Counted from the stretch's first letter, positions 24,940 to 33,891 are shown. The stretch is DNA of 64,000 nt from Hymenobacter sp. UV11 (GCF_004684095.1 NZ_SRII01000001.1:558001-622000), one strand, 5' to 3'. Translations and numbers: made by a program. The notes: generated by a model not told the origin, from the sequence alone.

Positions 24940-25079
24940 CCTTCTCTCCTGCCGGCGAAGGGCGCTCCCTTTCGCGGCAGTTCCAGTTCACTTTTACACA
25001 TTTTCGGCGTTGCGCCTAATATGGGGGGTAGGGACCTTCCATTTTAAGCGCGGCCTGCGCCGGATGATTCTGAAAATCC

Positions 25080-26522
25080 ATGCAACCAACTACTGCTTCG
25101 TTCAACAAAACCAAGATTGTGGCCACCGTGGGGCCCGCGTCTAACACCTACGAGCGCCTCGGGATGCTCATTCGGGAGGGCGTCGATGTATTTCGTCTCA
25201 ACTTCTCGCACGGGGCGCACGAAGAGCACCTGTCCGTTATCAACACGGTGCGCCGCCTCAATAAGGACATGCGTACCAACGTGGGCCTGCTGCAAGACTT
25301 GCAGGGACCAAAAATTCGCTTGGGCGAAGTAGAGGGTGGCGGCGTAGAAATCAAGGCTGGCGACAAAATCAAGCTGGTGTGCGGCGAAAAAGAAATTAGC
25401 ACCGCTACCCGCCTCTGCACGATTTACCTGGGCCTGGCCCGCGACGTGAAGCCCGGCGACCAGATTCTGATTGACGACGGCAAGATTGAGCTGCGCGTGC
25501 TGGCCACCGACCGCGACCACGAGGTAGATGTGGAAGTGGTGTATGGCGGCCTGGTGAAGCCTCGCAAGGGCATCAACCTGCCCGACTCCGAAGTATCGGC
25601 CCCGAGCATGACCGAGAAGGACATCGAGGACCTGAAATTTGGCCTGGCTAACGACGTAGACTGGATTGCCCTGAGCTTTGCCCGCAAAGCCGACGACATT
25701 CGCTTTATCAAAACCCTGATTGCGGAAGCCGGCAAAACGACCCGGGTAGTGGCTAAAATTGAGACGCCCGACGGCCTGCGCAACATCGACGAAATCATCG
25801 CCCTCACCGATGCCGTGATGGTGGCCCGTGGCGACCTCGGCGTGGAGGTGAAGATGGAAGAGGTGCCGATGGCCCAGAAAATGATTATTGAGAAGTGCAA
25901 CCGCGCTGGCAAGCCCGTAATCGTAGCTACCCAGATGATGGAGAGCATGATAACGGCCCCGCGCCCTACTCGCGCCGAAACCAGCGACGTGGCCAACGCC
26001 GTGCTCGATGGCGCCGATGCCGTGATGCTCTCGGCCGAAACGGCCGTGGGTGCCTACCCCGCTGAGGTTATTCGCTCCATGGTGGGCACCATCTTGAGCG
26101 TGGAAACCCGCAGCCCCAAGATGTTCAATAAGTGGTGGCCCGTCGATGCGGCGTCTCCGTCGTTCATGGTTGACAGCATTCTGTCGGCCTCGTGCCACCT
26201 GGCCAAGAACACGGCCGCCACGGCCCTCACCGGCGTGACGCACGAAGGCTACACGGCCTTCCAGCTGGCGAAATATCGCCCCAAGGCTAACATCTTTATC
26301 TTCACCGACAACCGCCCCCTACTCACGGCCCTGAGCCTGGTTTGGGGCGTTCGCTCCTTCTACTACGACCGGCTAAACAGCACCGACAGCACCATCGCGG
26401 ATATCCGCAATGTGCTCCTTACCACTGGTCACATCAAAGAAGGCGACGTGTTTATCAACACTGGCACCATGCCTATCGCCGAGCGCGGCCGGGCCAACAT
26501 GGTGAAAGTAAGCGTGGCCTAA
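25080..26522 (+). CDS. pyk: Pyruvate kinase
   Basis: A 480-residue glycolytic enzyme making pyruvate and ATP from phosphoenolpyruvate and ADP. Visible landmarks are FNKTKIVATVGPAS at the N-terminus, RLNFSHG (near 40-46), the metal and active-site segment VAKIETPDGLRNIDEII (near 222-238), VMVARGDLGVE, and MLSAETAVGAYP. The C-terminal allosteric-type domain is present (AATALTGVTHEGYTAFQLA onward). The ATG at 25080 follows a 140-nt gap after the IPExxxVDY gene, and a terminator hairpin follows at 26574-26601. Confidence 0.97.
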   Translation: MQPTTASFNKTKIVATVGPASNTYERLGMLIREGVDVFRLNFSHGAHEEHLSVINTVRRLNKDMRTNVGLLQDLQGPKIRLGEVEGGGVEIKAGDKIKLVCGEKEISTATRLCTIYLGLARDVKPGDQILIDDGKIELRVLATDRDHEVDVEVVYGGLVKPRKGINLPDSEVSAPSMTEKDIEDLKFGLANDVDWIALSFARKADDIRFIKTLIAEAGKTTRVVAKIETPDGLRNIDEIIALTDAVMVARGDLGVEVKMEEVPMAQKMIIEKCNRAGKPVIVATQMMESMITAPRPTRAETSDVANAVLDGADAVMLSAETAVGAYPAEVIRSMVGTILSVETRSPKMFNKWWPVDAASPSFMVDSILSASCHLAKNTAATALTGVTHEGYTAFQLAKYRPKANIFIFTDNRPLLTALSLVWGVRSFYYDRLNSTDSTIADIRNVLLTTGHIKEGDVFINTGTMPIAERGRANMVKVSVA

Positions 26523-26573
26523 ACGCAGCTTTTGTAGGGCTTACAAACAGTAGTTTAAAAAATATTTGTACAC

Positions 26574-26601
26574 AAAAGGCCACTCCAACGAGTGGCCTTT
26601 T
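26574..26601 (+). terminator. pyk terminator
   Basis: AAAAGGCCACTC and GAGTGGCCTTTT form a perfect 12-bp stem with a CAAC loop, followed by more T residues. Confidence 0.9.
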
Positions 26602-27040
26602 TGCGTGTAAAACGCGAGAGAATATCGGCGATAAAGCTCGTTCGGGGTAGTTTCGGAGTCAGTTTGCTAGGGGTAAAGACCTTCACCAAGGTAACACCGA
26701 AGCTGCTGTGGTTGCCAATTCGTTGCTGGAGTAGTTTCGCTTCCAGGCAAGGGGGTAGTAGATTAGGCCAGCAACTACACGTGGCGGCCCAGCGCATCGG
26801 TGAGCGCCAATACGGTGCCGGTAGGGGCCACGAGGGCAATCATGGTCGCCGTAGCTGCCTAACTGTTAGAGCGGTTCCCAAGTCCGTTAAAAGCGAAGCG
26901 GTAGCCTAATACACTGTCGTTTAGCTGAGTAGTTAGAGCGATTTCTAGGTTAGGGCACACCAATTTAAAAACCGCGTTGGGAGTGACGTCGCTCCTACGT
27001 TTTTCTACCCCAGCTCAAGCTATACCAGGCAACTACAACG
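26602..27040. other. Gene-poor stretch of about 440 bp
   Basis: I see no convincing gene here. The short open frames on either strand have no recognisable motifs. On the minus strand a 22-codon fragment (MIALVAPTGTVLALTDALGR..., starting 26843) reads like coding sequence but is bounded by stops, so it may be a relic. A near-palindrome GGAGTGACGTCGCTCC lies at about 26980-26995. Composition is lower in GC than the genes. No tRNA, tmRNA, RNase P or 6S signature was recognised. Confidence 0.4.
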
Positions 27041-27074
27041 CAGAAAGCCCCGCCGGGTAGGGCGGAGCTTTCTG
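27041..27074 (-). terminator. Possible rpsT terminator hairpin
   Basis: CAGAAAGCCCCGCC and GGCGGAGCTTTCTG form a 14-bp stem with one imperfect pair and a 6-nt loop, downstream of rpsT. The following T-run is weak. Confidence 0.55.
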
Positions 27075-27137
27075 GTGATGAGCGCGGGACCGAACGGTGG
27101 GGCGGCAGAGTTCGGCCCCGCTAGAACTCGTCTCGCG

Positions 27138-27389
27138 CTAAAGCGCGTTAACGAGTTTTGTCAGCTTGCTTTTGTTGTTAGCAGCTTTGTTTTTATGGAT
27201 GATGTTCTTCTTGGCCAGGCGGTCCAGCATCGACGCTACTTTTTTCAGCAGCTCCTGAGCGGCCGTTTTATCGGTAGTGTCGCGCAGCTTCTTGATAGCC
27301 GTACGAGTAGACTTGTGCTGGTAGCGGTTTAGTACACGCTTCGCTTCGTTGCTGCGGATGCGCTTAATAGCCGACTTATGATTTGCCAT
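27138..27389 (-). CDS. rpsT: 30S ribosomal protein S20
   Basis: An 83-residue basic protein of the small ribosomal subunit with the typical opening MANHKSAIKRIRSNEAK and a fully helical pattern. S20 binds 16S rRNA early in assembly. It is monocistronic here, with the best promoter of the window 60 nt upstream and a possible terminator downstream. Confidence 0.97.
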   Translation of the reverse strand: MANHKSAIKRIRSNEAKRVLNRYQHKSTRTAIKKLRDTTDKTAAQELLKKVASMLDRLAKKNIIHKNKAANNKSKLTKLVNAL

Positions 27390-27450
27390 GACAAAAAAGA
27401 AATTCTATAACAAGACAGCCAGGCGGCTGTAGTTTTCGCGTTTGGGAGGG

Positions 27451-27483
27451 CAAAGGTAGAAAATAAATCTGACACTTCCCAAA
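27451..27483 (-). promoter_or_regulatory. rpsT promoter (Bacteroidota sigma-A type)
   Basis: On the minus strand TTTG (27480-27483) and TACCTTTG (27451-27458) are separated by 21 nt, an excellent match to the -33/-7 consensus of Bacteroidota. The -7 box lies 61 nt before the rpsT ATG. Confidence 0.8.
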
Positions 27484-27633
27484 GGCTGGCTGATAAAGTT
27501 GTGAGTGAAACACCGGGGCCGCGCCTAATTCCCAGAAGCAACGAGGCGTCATTTTTGTTGGCACCGCTGATAAGGTTACCCGCTATAGGGGCGCACTACC
27601 CCCTCAAAAGTACGCCTTGTTCGCCAAGTTACT

Positions 27634-28617
27634 ATGCCGCTTCTCCCTACTTCTACCTATCGCCCGGCCGCTTTGCTGGCCAATGGCCACCTGCAAACCA
27701 TCGCGGCCAGTATCCTGCGGCGCGTGCCGGAGGTACGCTACCAGCGCGAGCGCCTAGAGCTGCCCGACGGCGACTTTGTGGACCTCGATTGGTCCTGGGC
27801 CGGGCCCCAGCCGGCGGCGCGGCTGGGAATTATTTCGCACGGGCTGGAGGGCGATAGCAGCCGGCCCTACGTGCGCGGCATGGCGCGGGCGCTCAACCAG
27901 GCGGGCTTTGATGCGCTGGCCTGGAACTACCGCGGCTGCGGCGGCGAAACCAACCGCCTGCTGCGCGCCTACCACCTCGGCGATACCGAAGACCTGGCCG
28001 AAGTAATTCGCCATGCTACTGCGGCCAAAAACTATCCGAAAATATTTCTGACGGGCTTTTCGGCGGGCGGCAACGTCACGCTCAAGTACCTGGGCGAGCA
28101 CGCGGCGCGGGTGCCGCCGCAGGTGCAGCGGGCCGCCGTTTTTTCGGTGCCTACCGACCTAAAGGCCAGTTCTATGCATATTAGCCGCTGGCAGAACCAA
28201 ATTTATTTGCGGCGCTTTATGGGCTCGCTGCGCGAAAAAATCCGGGTGAAGGCGGCCCAGCTGCCCGGCCAGCTCGACCTCACAAAGCTGAGCCAAATGC
28301 GCGATTTTCCGCAGTTTGACGAGTACTTCACGGCGCCCATGCACGGCTTTGCTTCGGCCGACGACTACTATGCGCAGTCCGCGTCGGGGCGCTACCTGGC
28401 GGGTATTCGGGTGCCCACGCTGCTCGTCAACGCCCTGAATGACCCTTTCCTACCCCCCAGCTGCTACCCGCGCGAAGCGGCTACGGCCAGCTCCTATTTC
28501 TACCTCGAAACGCCAGCCATGGGCGGCCACGTAGGCTTCAACGAAAATGGCCCGGCAGGCTCGTATTATTCCGAGCGACGGGCCATCAATTTCTTCACCC
28601 GCCCCGAGCCGGGGTAG
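27634..28617 (+). CDS. YheT-like alpha/beta hydrolase
   Basis: A 327-residue hydrolase of the AB_hydrolase_4 family (YheT/ABHD1-3). The family opening NGHLQTI is present near residue 14, followed by HGLEGDSSRPYVRGMA and the nucleophile elbow GFSAGGN (Ser near residue 141); the later acid (near LNDPF) and His (GGHVGF) complete the triad. Members are carboxylesterases or phospholipase-like enzymes, and the substrate is not known. No signal peptide is visible. It ends beside a palindrome that separates it from the convergent cupin gene. Confidence 0.88.
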   Translation: MPLLPTSTYRPAALLANGHLQTIAASILRRVPEVRYQRERLELPDGDFVDLDWSWAGPQPAARLGIISHGLEGDSSRPYVRGMARALNQAGFDALAWNYRGCGGETNRLLRAYHLGDTEDLAEVIRHATAAKNYPKIFLTGFSAGGNVTLKYLGEHAARVPPQVQRAAVFSVPTDLKASSMHISRWQNQIYLRRFMGSLREKIRVKAAQLPGQLDLTKLSQMRDFPQFDEYFTAPMHGFASADDYYAQSASGRYLAGIRVPTLLVNALNDPFLPPSCYPREAATASSYFYLETPAMGGHVGFNENGPAGSYYSERRAINFFTRPEPG

Positions 28618-28623
28618 GGTTAG

Positions 28624-28686
28624 TAAGTGGGTAGTTGAGTAAATGAGCAATTTTTTACGTTACTCATTTACTCAATTACCCACTTA
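28624..28686. terminator. Long hairpin between convergent genes
   Basis: Arms of 24 nt (28624-28647 and 28663-28686; core GTAGTTGAGTAAATGAG) pair with a single G/T mismatch. They fill nearly all the space between the hydrolase and cupin stop codons. A related 'gtaaatgagtag' sequence occurs between cysE and the cysteine synthase gene. Confidence 0.7.
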
Positions 28687-28687
28687 C

Positions 28688-29005
28688 TTATTTGCCTTCC
28701 TGCGGGGGCGAAGTGGCCTCAATGGCCGTAAAGGTTTCCAGGATTTTGTAGGTGTGCGAGGCGCCTTGGGGCACTAGGTACGAAGCACCGGGCTCCAGGG
28801 TGGTTACGTTGCCTTCGAGGTGCAGCTCGGCACGGCCCTTGAGCACGTAGCCGACCGTTTCGTAGGGCTTGTTGGTGAGGGGCTTGGGTTCGCCGGGCTG
28901 CTCATCTTCCCAGAGGCGGAGCGATACGTGGTGGCCGGCAGCCAGGTGCTTGGCGCCATCGGCGCTGGGAGTGGTGGTGCTGGCGTTAGCGTTGGGGGTA
29001 GACAT
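28688..29005 (-). CDS. Cupin-domain protein
   Basis: A 105-residue single-cupin protein. The barrel core is seen as ETVGYVLKGRAELHLEGN, then LEPGASYLVPQGASHTYKIL, the usual metal-binding G(X)5HXH and G(X)6P-like regions, though the first has no paired histidines. Family members include dioxygenases, isomerases and ligand sensors, and no specific role can be given. The ATG at 29005 begins a short disordered Ser/Thr-rich leader; the upstream frame to 29092 is low in support. It is divergent from cysE across two palindromes. Confidence 0.75.
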   Translation of the reverse strand: MSTPNANASTTTPSADGAKHLAAGHHVSLRLWEDEQPGEPKPLTNKPYETVGYVLKGRAELHLEGNVTTLEPGASYLVPQGASHTYKILETFTAIEATSPPQEGK

Positions 29006-29021
29006 GTGGGGTAGGAATGTG

Positions 29022-29106
29022 TAAAACGAAGTGGCACTTCGTTTTAGCCAGGTAGTAAGGAGGGAGCAGAAAGCTGCTGAGCAGAGTGCCACTCTGCTCA
29101 GCAGCT
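29022..29106. repeat. Two adjacent near-perfect palindromes
   Basis: The first, TAAAACGAAGTG-G-CACTTCGTTTTA, covers 29022-29046. The second, AGCTGCTGAGCAGAGTG with its complement, covers 29072-29106 with a one-nucleotide centre. They sit between the divergent cupin and cysE genes and could be operators or cruciform-forming repeats. Confidence 0.7.
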
Positions 29107-29249
29107 GCCCTTGCTAACGGCGGGGCTGCCCCGGCGGTTGTGCCACGGCCGGCTCAAAACCTTCGGCCAACCCCGCCGGTTAAGAAACCCTAGCCGTTTG
29201 GACGCTGCGTAGCGCCGGGCCTGTTTTTTCGCTTATTCATGATTCTGCC

Positions 29250-30092
29250 GTGTCTGCCGCCGCCCTCGAAACGTTTGCTGAGCAATTGGCACGGGCACAT
29301 GCGGCCGTGCCCACCGCCCTTCCTGGCCCCGCTTTTTGCGCGCTAGCCGAGCAGGTGCTGGCCGTGCTCTTTCCCGAGCGGGCCATCAAGCCGCTGGCCG
29401 GTACCGATGCCATTGCCGCCACGCTTTACCACTTGCAGGCTGAGTTGGGTGAGTTGCTGGCCCAGGTGCCCGACCTCCCTACCCCCCCCGCGGCCCTCGC
29501 CGCCGACCTCTTCAATGGCTTGCCCAACCTGCGGGCCGCCCTGCTGCGCGACGCCGAAGCCACCCTAGCTGCCGACCCTGCCGCGCAAAACGTGACGGAG
29601 ATACTGAGCACGTACCCAGGGTTTTACGCCACTGCCTTGCACCGGCTTGCCCACGCCTTGCACCAGCGCGGCGTGCCGCGCCTACCCCGCCTGCTGAGCG
29701 AGTATGCCCACCAGCGCACGGGCATCGACATTCATCCCGGCGCGCGCATCGGGCCGGCGTTCTGCATCGACCACGGCACGGGCATCGTCATTGGCGAAAC
29801 GGCCGAGATTGGTGCGCACGTGCAAATATATCAAGGTGTTACGCTGGGTGCGCTCAGCGTGACAAAGACCTTGCAAGGCCTCAAGCGCCACCCCACTATT
29901 GAGGACTACGTGGTGATTTATGCCAACGCCACGATTTTGGGGGGGAGCACCGTCATTGGCACGCGCAGCATTATCGGCGGCAACGTGTGGCTGACGGAGA
30001 GCGTACCCTCGCATTCGCGGGTGTATCACCGCGCTCAGCTGCACATGGCCCGCCAGGATGACCCCGCCGGCGAGCTCATGTTTTCCATTTAA
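29250..30092 (+). CDS. cysE: Serine O-acetyltransferase
   Basis: A 280-residue enzyme that acetylates serine for cysteine synthesis. The C-terminal left-handed beta-helix is clear: HPGARIGPAFCIDHGTGIVIG, VQIYQGVTLGA, and IYANATILGGSTVIGTRSII. The N-terminal helical domain is longer than in E. coli CysE. The frame opens with GTG at 29250. The next gene is a cysteine synthase on the same strand, which would use O-acetylserine, so the pair forms the cysteine pathway. The shared spacing holds a partial inverted repeat. Confidence 0.9.
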   Translation: MSAAALETFAEQLARAHAAVPTALPGPAFCALAEQVLAVLFPERAIKPLAGTDAIAATLYHLQAELGELLAQVPDLPTPPAALAADLFNGLPNLRAALLRDAEATLAADPAAQNVTEILSTYPGFYATALHRLAHALHQRGVPRLPRLLSEYAHQRTGIDIHPGARIGPAFCIDHGTGIVIGETAEIGAHVQIYQGVTLGALSVTKTLQGLKRHPTIEDYVVIYANATILGGSTVIGTRSIIGGNVWLTESVPSHSRVYHRAQLHMARQDDPAGELMFSI

Positions 30093-30095
30093 AAA

Positions 30096-30183
30096 GGTAA
30101 ATGAGTAGGGTAGTGCCTGAGTAAAGTGCTTACCTGAAACAAGTTGCTCGTTTACTCATCTGCTCATTTACCTACCTACTCAT
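30096..30183. repeat. Partial inverted repeat between cysE and the cysteine synthase gene
   Basis: GGTAAATGAG (30096-30105) can pair with CTCATTTACC (30163-30172), and the overlapping ATGAGTAGG with CCTACTCAT (30175-30183). The sequence resembles the hairpin at 28624-28686. It could modulate readthrough between the two genes. Confidence 0.5.
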
Positions 30184-30191
30184 TCTAAAAA

Positions 30192-31118
30192 ATGAAAGCC
30201 AATTCCATTCTCGACGTTATCGGCCATACGCCGCTGGTCAAACTCAACAAGCTTTTCGCCGCCGAGCGCCCCGACGTGGAGGTGTGGATAAAGCTAGAGC
30301 GCCAGAATCCTGGTGGCTCCATCAAGGACCGCATCGCGCTCAGCATGATTGAGCAGGCCGAAAAAGACGGTATTCTGACTAAAGACAGCGTCATTATTGA
30401 GCCTACCTCGGGCAACACGGGGGTAGGGCTGGCCTTGGTGGCCGCCGTAAAGGGCTATAAAATCACGCTGGTGATGCCCGAGAGCATGAGCATCGAGCGC
30501 CGCCGCCTGATGACGGCCTACGGCGCCAGCCTGGAGCTCACGCCCCGTGAAGGCGGCATGAAAGGCGCCATTGCCAAGGCCCAGGAAATGGTGGACAACA
30601 CGCCCGGCGCCTGGATGCCCATGCAGTTCTCGAACCCTGCTAATATTCAGGTGCACATCGACGTTACGGCTCAGGAAATTCTGGCCGATGCGCCCGAGGG
30701 CGGCTTCGATATGCACATTACGGGGGTAGGTACGGGCGGCCACATCACGGGCGTGACCGAGGCGCTGAAGCCGCACTTCCCGAACATGAAAACCTTCGCC
30801 GTGGAGCCCGAGCAGTCGCCCGTTATCAGTGGCGGCGCGCCCGGCCCGCACCCGCTCCAGGGCATCGGCGCAGGCTTCATTCCCGAAAACCTGCACACCG
30901 ATATTCTCGACGGCGTCATTCAGATAACCCGCGACGAGGCGTTCGAAATGACGCGTCGCGTGGCCAAGGAAGAAGGTATTCTGTGTGGTATCTCGTCGGG
31001 CGCCTCGCTAGCGGCCGTTGCCAAAAAGCTGGCCGAAGTGCCCCAGGGCGGCAAAGTGCTCACGTTCTGCTACGACACCGGCGAGCGCTACCTCTCGGTC
31101 GAAGGCTTATTCGTCTAA
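30192..31118 (+). CDS. Cysteine synthase (O-acetylserine sulfhydrylase)
   Basis: A 308-residue PLP enzyme of the CysK/CysM family that makes cysteine from O-acetylserine and sulfide. The PLP Lys is in [12 protein letters not shown] (near residue 42), the substrate loop in [11 protein letters not shown], and the phosphate-binding turn is [10 protein letters not shown]. The C-terminal CGISSGAS motif, which binds PLP, is intact. It directly follows cysE, so the two act in sequence. A strong terminator follows. Whether it is CysK- or CysM-like cannot be decided by eye. Confidence 0.9.
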   Translation: MKANSILDVIGHTPLVKLNKLFAAERPDVEVWIKLERQNPGGSIKDRIALSMIEQAEKDGILTKDSVIIEPTSGNTGVGLALVAAVKGYKITLVMPESMSIERRRLMTAYGASLELTPREGGMKGAIAKAQEMVDNTPGAWMPMQFSNPANIQVHIDVTAQEILADAPEGGFDMHITGVGTGGHITGVTEALKPHFPNMKTFAVEPEQSPVISGGAPGPHPLQGIGAGFIPENLHTDILDGVIQITRDEAFEMTRRVAKEEGILCGISSGASLAAVAKKLAEVPQGGKVLTFCYDTGERYLSVEGLFV

Positions 31119-31124
31119 ACGTCG

Positions 31125-31152
31125 AAACGGGCAGCGCTGGCGCTGCCCGTTT
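31125..31152 (+). terminator. Terminator after the cysteine synthase gene
   Basis: AAACGGGCAGCG and CGCTGCCCGTTT form a perfect 12-bp stem with a CTGG loop, seven nt after the stop codon and followed by a T. Confidence 0.85.
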
Positions 31153-31191
31153 TCGTTAGGAGCGTGTTGGCAGTTGCTAGAAGGTGTCGCG

Positions 31192-31839
31192 CTACCCCGC
31201 ATCAGGCGTATCGAACCGGCGGATAACTTTGGCCGGGATGCCTACTGCCAGCGAGTTGGCGTCCACGTGCTTCGTCACTACGCTGCCGGCGCCCACTACG
31301 GCGTTAGCCCCAATCTGCACGCCGGGCAGCACCACAGCCCCGGTTCCCAGCACGCAGTTAGCTCCCAGCGTCACGTGCCCCGACAGGTGCACGCCTGGGC
31401 TAAGCTCGCAGTAATCGTGTATGATGCAGTCGTGGCCAATGGTGCAGTTTAGGTTAATCAGCACGCCTTCGCCCACCCTGCTGTCAGCCGTGAGCACGGC
31501 GCCAGTCATGATGTTGCAGCCGGGGCCGATAGTCGTGCCAAAGGCGCCAATAGCGGCCTTGGGCGAAATGGTAGAGGTGAGTATACCGCCCGCCTGCTGC
31601 ATTTTTTCGGCCAGTAGGCGGCGCACCCGCGGGCTGCCTACCCCCAGCACAAACCGCGCATCTTGCGCCAGCCACGCCTGGGCGGCGGCCATCGTTTGCA
31701 GCACCGGGTAGTGCCCATACAGCAGCGGCGGCAAGTCGTCGGAGACGTCGTCGTAGAACGCCACCCGCGCCTTGCTATCGGCTTGGTAGATAACTTCCAG
31801 AACCTCTTTGGCAAAGCCTTTGGCGCCGACAATCAGCAT
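31192..31839 (-). CDS. NeuD/PglD-type sugar O- or N-acetyltransferase
   Basis: A 215-residue acetyltransferase with an N-terminal Rossmann-like domain (MLIVGAKGFAKEVLEVIYQ) and a C-terminal left-handed beta-helix (TTIGPGCNIMTGAVLTADSR onward, and VVGAGSVVTKHVDANSLAVG). NeuD/PglD-like enzymes acetylate sialic acids or amino sugars for surface glycans. It is last in a minus-strand cluster that also has a DegT aminotransferase and a glycosyltransferase, which suits modification of a 4-amino sugar. The start at ATG 31839 is set by the nucleotide-fold opening. Confidence 0.82.
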   Translation of the reverse strand: MLIVGAKGFAKEVLEVIYQADSKARVAFYDDVSDDLPPLLYGHYPVLQTMAAAQAWLAQDARFVLGVGSPRVRRLLAEKMQQAGGILTSTISPKAAIGAFGTTIGPGCNIMTGAVLTADSRVGEGVLINLNCTIGHDCIIHDYCELSPGVHLSGHVTLGANCVLGTGAVVLPGVQIGANAVVGAGSVVTKHVDANSLAVGIPAKVIRRFDTPDAG

Positions 31840-31909
31840 GGGGAGAAGGGCGCCGTGGGGCGCGGAGTTAAGTGAGTGAATGAGAATGCGGGGCAGGGGT
31901 AGGGTGGGC

Positions 31910-33793
31910 CTACAGCGCTTCAATAGTGGCCAGGTGCGCCGCAAACTGCTGGTTGTGCCACGTCACAAACCCGGCGTTTTGCCAGGGCTTGCGTAGTTGC
32001 TGGTTGAGAAAGTCACGCTGCCAGGTAAGAGGCTCGGCAATTTTTTTAACCTTCACGCTGAAGCGGCAATTGGCCAGGTCTACCCCGTTTTGATGCGCCC
32101 AAAAAGCCGTGAAGCTGCGAATACCTTTTGCCAAACGCTCCTGGTCTACCTTAGCCGAAACGACGCTGTACGTCCACTTCAGCCAAACGGCCCCCGATAA
32201 ATAGGCGCCCGGCTGCCCACTAGGCTGCGTAATAGGCAAAAACCGCTCAATACCATCCGGGCCGGTGTAGGTGACGGCAATCAGGTGCGTGTAGCTGGCA
32301 AAGTGCTCGTCGAGGGCAATCGGGTGCTTCGCAATTCCCAAAAAGTTGTGGGCTGGCCCCTCCACCGCTTCCGAAATGCGGGCCAGCCCCCGGCCAACCA
32401 GCGTGTATTCCAGCCGCGAATTGCGCCGCAGCAGCCGCACCAGAGGCGTATCGTACGATACCAGACCTTGCAAAAGTGTCAGCCCCGCCAGCCCCGCCGC
32501 CGCCCCGGCCAGCTTAAGCGTGCGCCGGGTAGCGCCTGGCAGCAGCCCAACCGGCACAGCGGGGGTAGGGCCGCTCCCGGCCGCCACCGAGCGCGCTATC
32601 CACCGGCCCGCGGCCCCGCCCAGCGCCCGCCCGCCCGGCAGCCGCAGCAGCCAGGCCAGAGGCCGCAGATACCCAATGCGCCGCAGCACCTGCTCGTAGC
32701 TGGCCAGCTCGTTGTAAGCCTGGCCCTTGGCATCAACGCTGTAGGCGGCAGCGTGCAGCGCTTGCGGAGCTAGGCCCTGCAGCGCGGGCTCCTGGCCGGC
32801 AAAGTCCTGGGCGCTGCGAAACTGCACTGCGTGGTGCCGGTCGAGCTGCTCTAGCAGCAGGCACACGCGGGTGCTGAGCCGCGACTCGGCATCGTAGTAA
32901 AAAGCCAGGCTGGGGCGGCTTACCCGCGGCGCCAGCCAGCGGCGCCACCAGCCAGCCGGCACTACCAGCACGTACAAGCTGCTAAAACCCACCGCAAACA
33001 GCGGTATCGGCAACGATACCAGCACCCCCAGGTGCAGCCCCAGGCCAATGAGCAACAGCCACGGCCGGTACCGCCGGAAGGGATAAAGGAACAAAAAAAC
33101 AAGCTCGAAAACCAGCGTCAGGTAGCCCAAAAATTTGACCAGCACCTCCTGGTTCAGGAGATACGAGTAGTTGAACGGGGTTTCGTAGGGGAGCGACAGC
33201 GGCTTCCACATGCCCAGGCCCGTGAGCCACAGGGGCGACGTCAGCTTATAGAGCGCCGAGTCGAAGTAGACAAACCCGATACCGACCAGCACGGGCGCAT
33301 AGTACGCCAGCTGGCTCACCGTAGTCGGCGGCTCGTAGCGAAAACGCGGCCCGGAATACCGCAGCTTGAGCCGCAGCCGGTCGAGCGACAACCGCCGGCT
33401 AATCGGCAAAAACAGAAATAAAAAGCTCATGCCGATGTACACCGGCGTCATCATATAGGCGTAGGTTTTCAGCGACGAAAAAAGTATCAGCGCAAATCCG
33501 TAGTTGACCAGCGCCGCCGGGCGCGTGTACAGCCCCAGCCCCAGCAGCACCAGCGTGGCCATCCACAGCAGCAGCGGCGTCGTGAAGCCAATTTCGGCCC
33601 CTTCCACGAATGGAATTACATCGAAAATGAGGTGGCGGAAATAGAACAAGTGCGCCACCTCGGCCAGCAGCACCGCGCAAAAAACGATGCGAAAAATGGC
33701 TAGGCCGCCGCCATCAACCTGCTTGGTATATACCTGCTTAAATTTATCGTAGAGCCAGAACCGGCGGGTGGGGGGGGGGTAGGGCGGTAGCAT
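31910..33793 (-). CDS. HTTM-domain membrane protein fused to a degenerate DCC domain
   Basis: A 627-residue protein with a horizontally transferred transmembrane (HTTM) domain of several helices over about residues 20-300, related to vitamin K-dependent gamma-carboxylase. It is followed by a DUF393/DCC-like segment (SLAFYYDAESRLSTRVCLL near 300-320). The DCC domain normally has a DxxCxxC-type disulfide motif; here only one Cys is left. The C-terminal part (about 400-627) is unassigned. A run of ten C residues in codons 5-9 (33770-33779 on the plus strand as G) lies right after the start and could slip. Function in the glycan cluster is unknown. Confidence 0.75.
   Translation of the reverse strand: MLPPYPPPTRRFWLYDKFKQVYTKQVDGGGLAIFRIVFCAVLLAEVAHLFYFRHLIFDVIPFVEGAEIGFTTPLLLWMATLVLLGLGLYTRPAALVNYGFALILFSSLKTYAYMMTPVYIGMSFLFLFLPISRRLSLDRLRLKLRYSGPRFRYEPPTTVSQLAYYAPVLVGIGFVYFDSALYKLTSPLWLTGLGMWKPLSLPYETPFNYSYLLNQEVLVKFLGYLTLVFELVFLFLYPFRRYRPWLLLIGLGLHLGVLVSLPIPLFAVGFSSLYVLVVPAGWWRRWLAPRVSRPSLAFYYDAESRLSTRVCLLLEQLDRHHAVQFRSAQDFAGQEPALQGLAPQALHAAAYSVDAKGQAYNELASYEQVLRRIGYLRPLAWLLRLPGGRALGGAAGRWIARSVAAGSGPTPAVPVGLLPGATRRTLKLAGAAAGLAGLTLLQGLVSYDTPLVRLLRRNSRLEYTLVGRGLARISEAVEGPAHNFLGIAKHPIALDEHFASYTHLIAVTYTGPDGIERFLPITQPSGQPGAYLSGAVWLKWTYSVVSAKVDQERLAKGIRSFTAFWAHQNGVDLANCRFSVKVKKIAEPLTWQRDFLNQQLRKPWQNAGFVTWHNQQFAAHLATIEAL
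33770..33779 (-). repeat. Ten-residue G/C homopolymer tract near a start codon
   Basis: Ten consecutive G residues on the plus strand (C on the coding strand) fall within codons 5-9 of the HTTM gene. Tracts of this length are prone to slippage, which would shift the frame. Confidence 0.75.
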
Positions 33794-33891
33794 CAGGAAA
33801 TGGCCTAGTAGCAGCCCGGCAGAAAGAAGGTCTGGAAGTGCCTTTTATGAAAGAAAGAGGTAAGGCTGTGCTTGAATACCTGGCGTAGCGG

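Noticed and set aside
25044-26243. A 399-codon minus-strand open frame opposite pyk
   Set aside because: Its translation is rich in His and Gly with no motif, and it overlaps the well-supported pyruvate kinase gene.
26592-26909. A 105-codon plus-strand open frame after the pyk terminator
   Set aside because: It has no start context or recognisable motif, and its sequence has irregular codon use; it was not reported as a gene.
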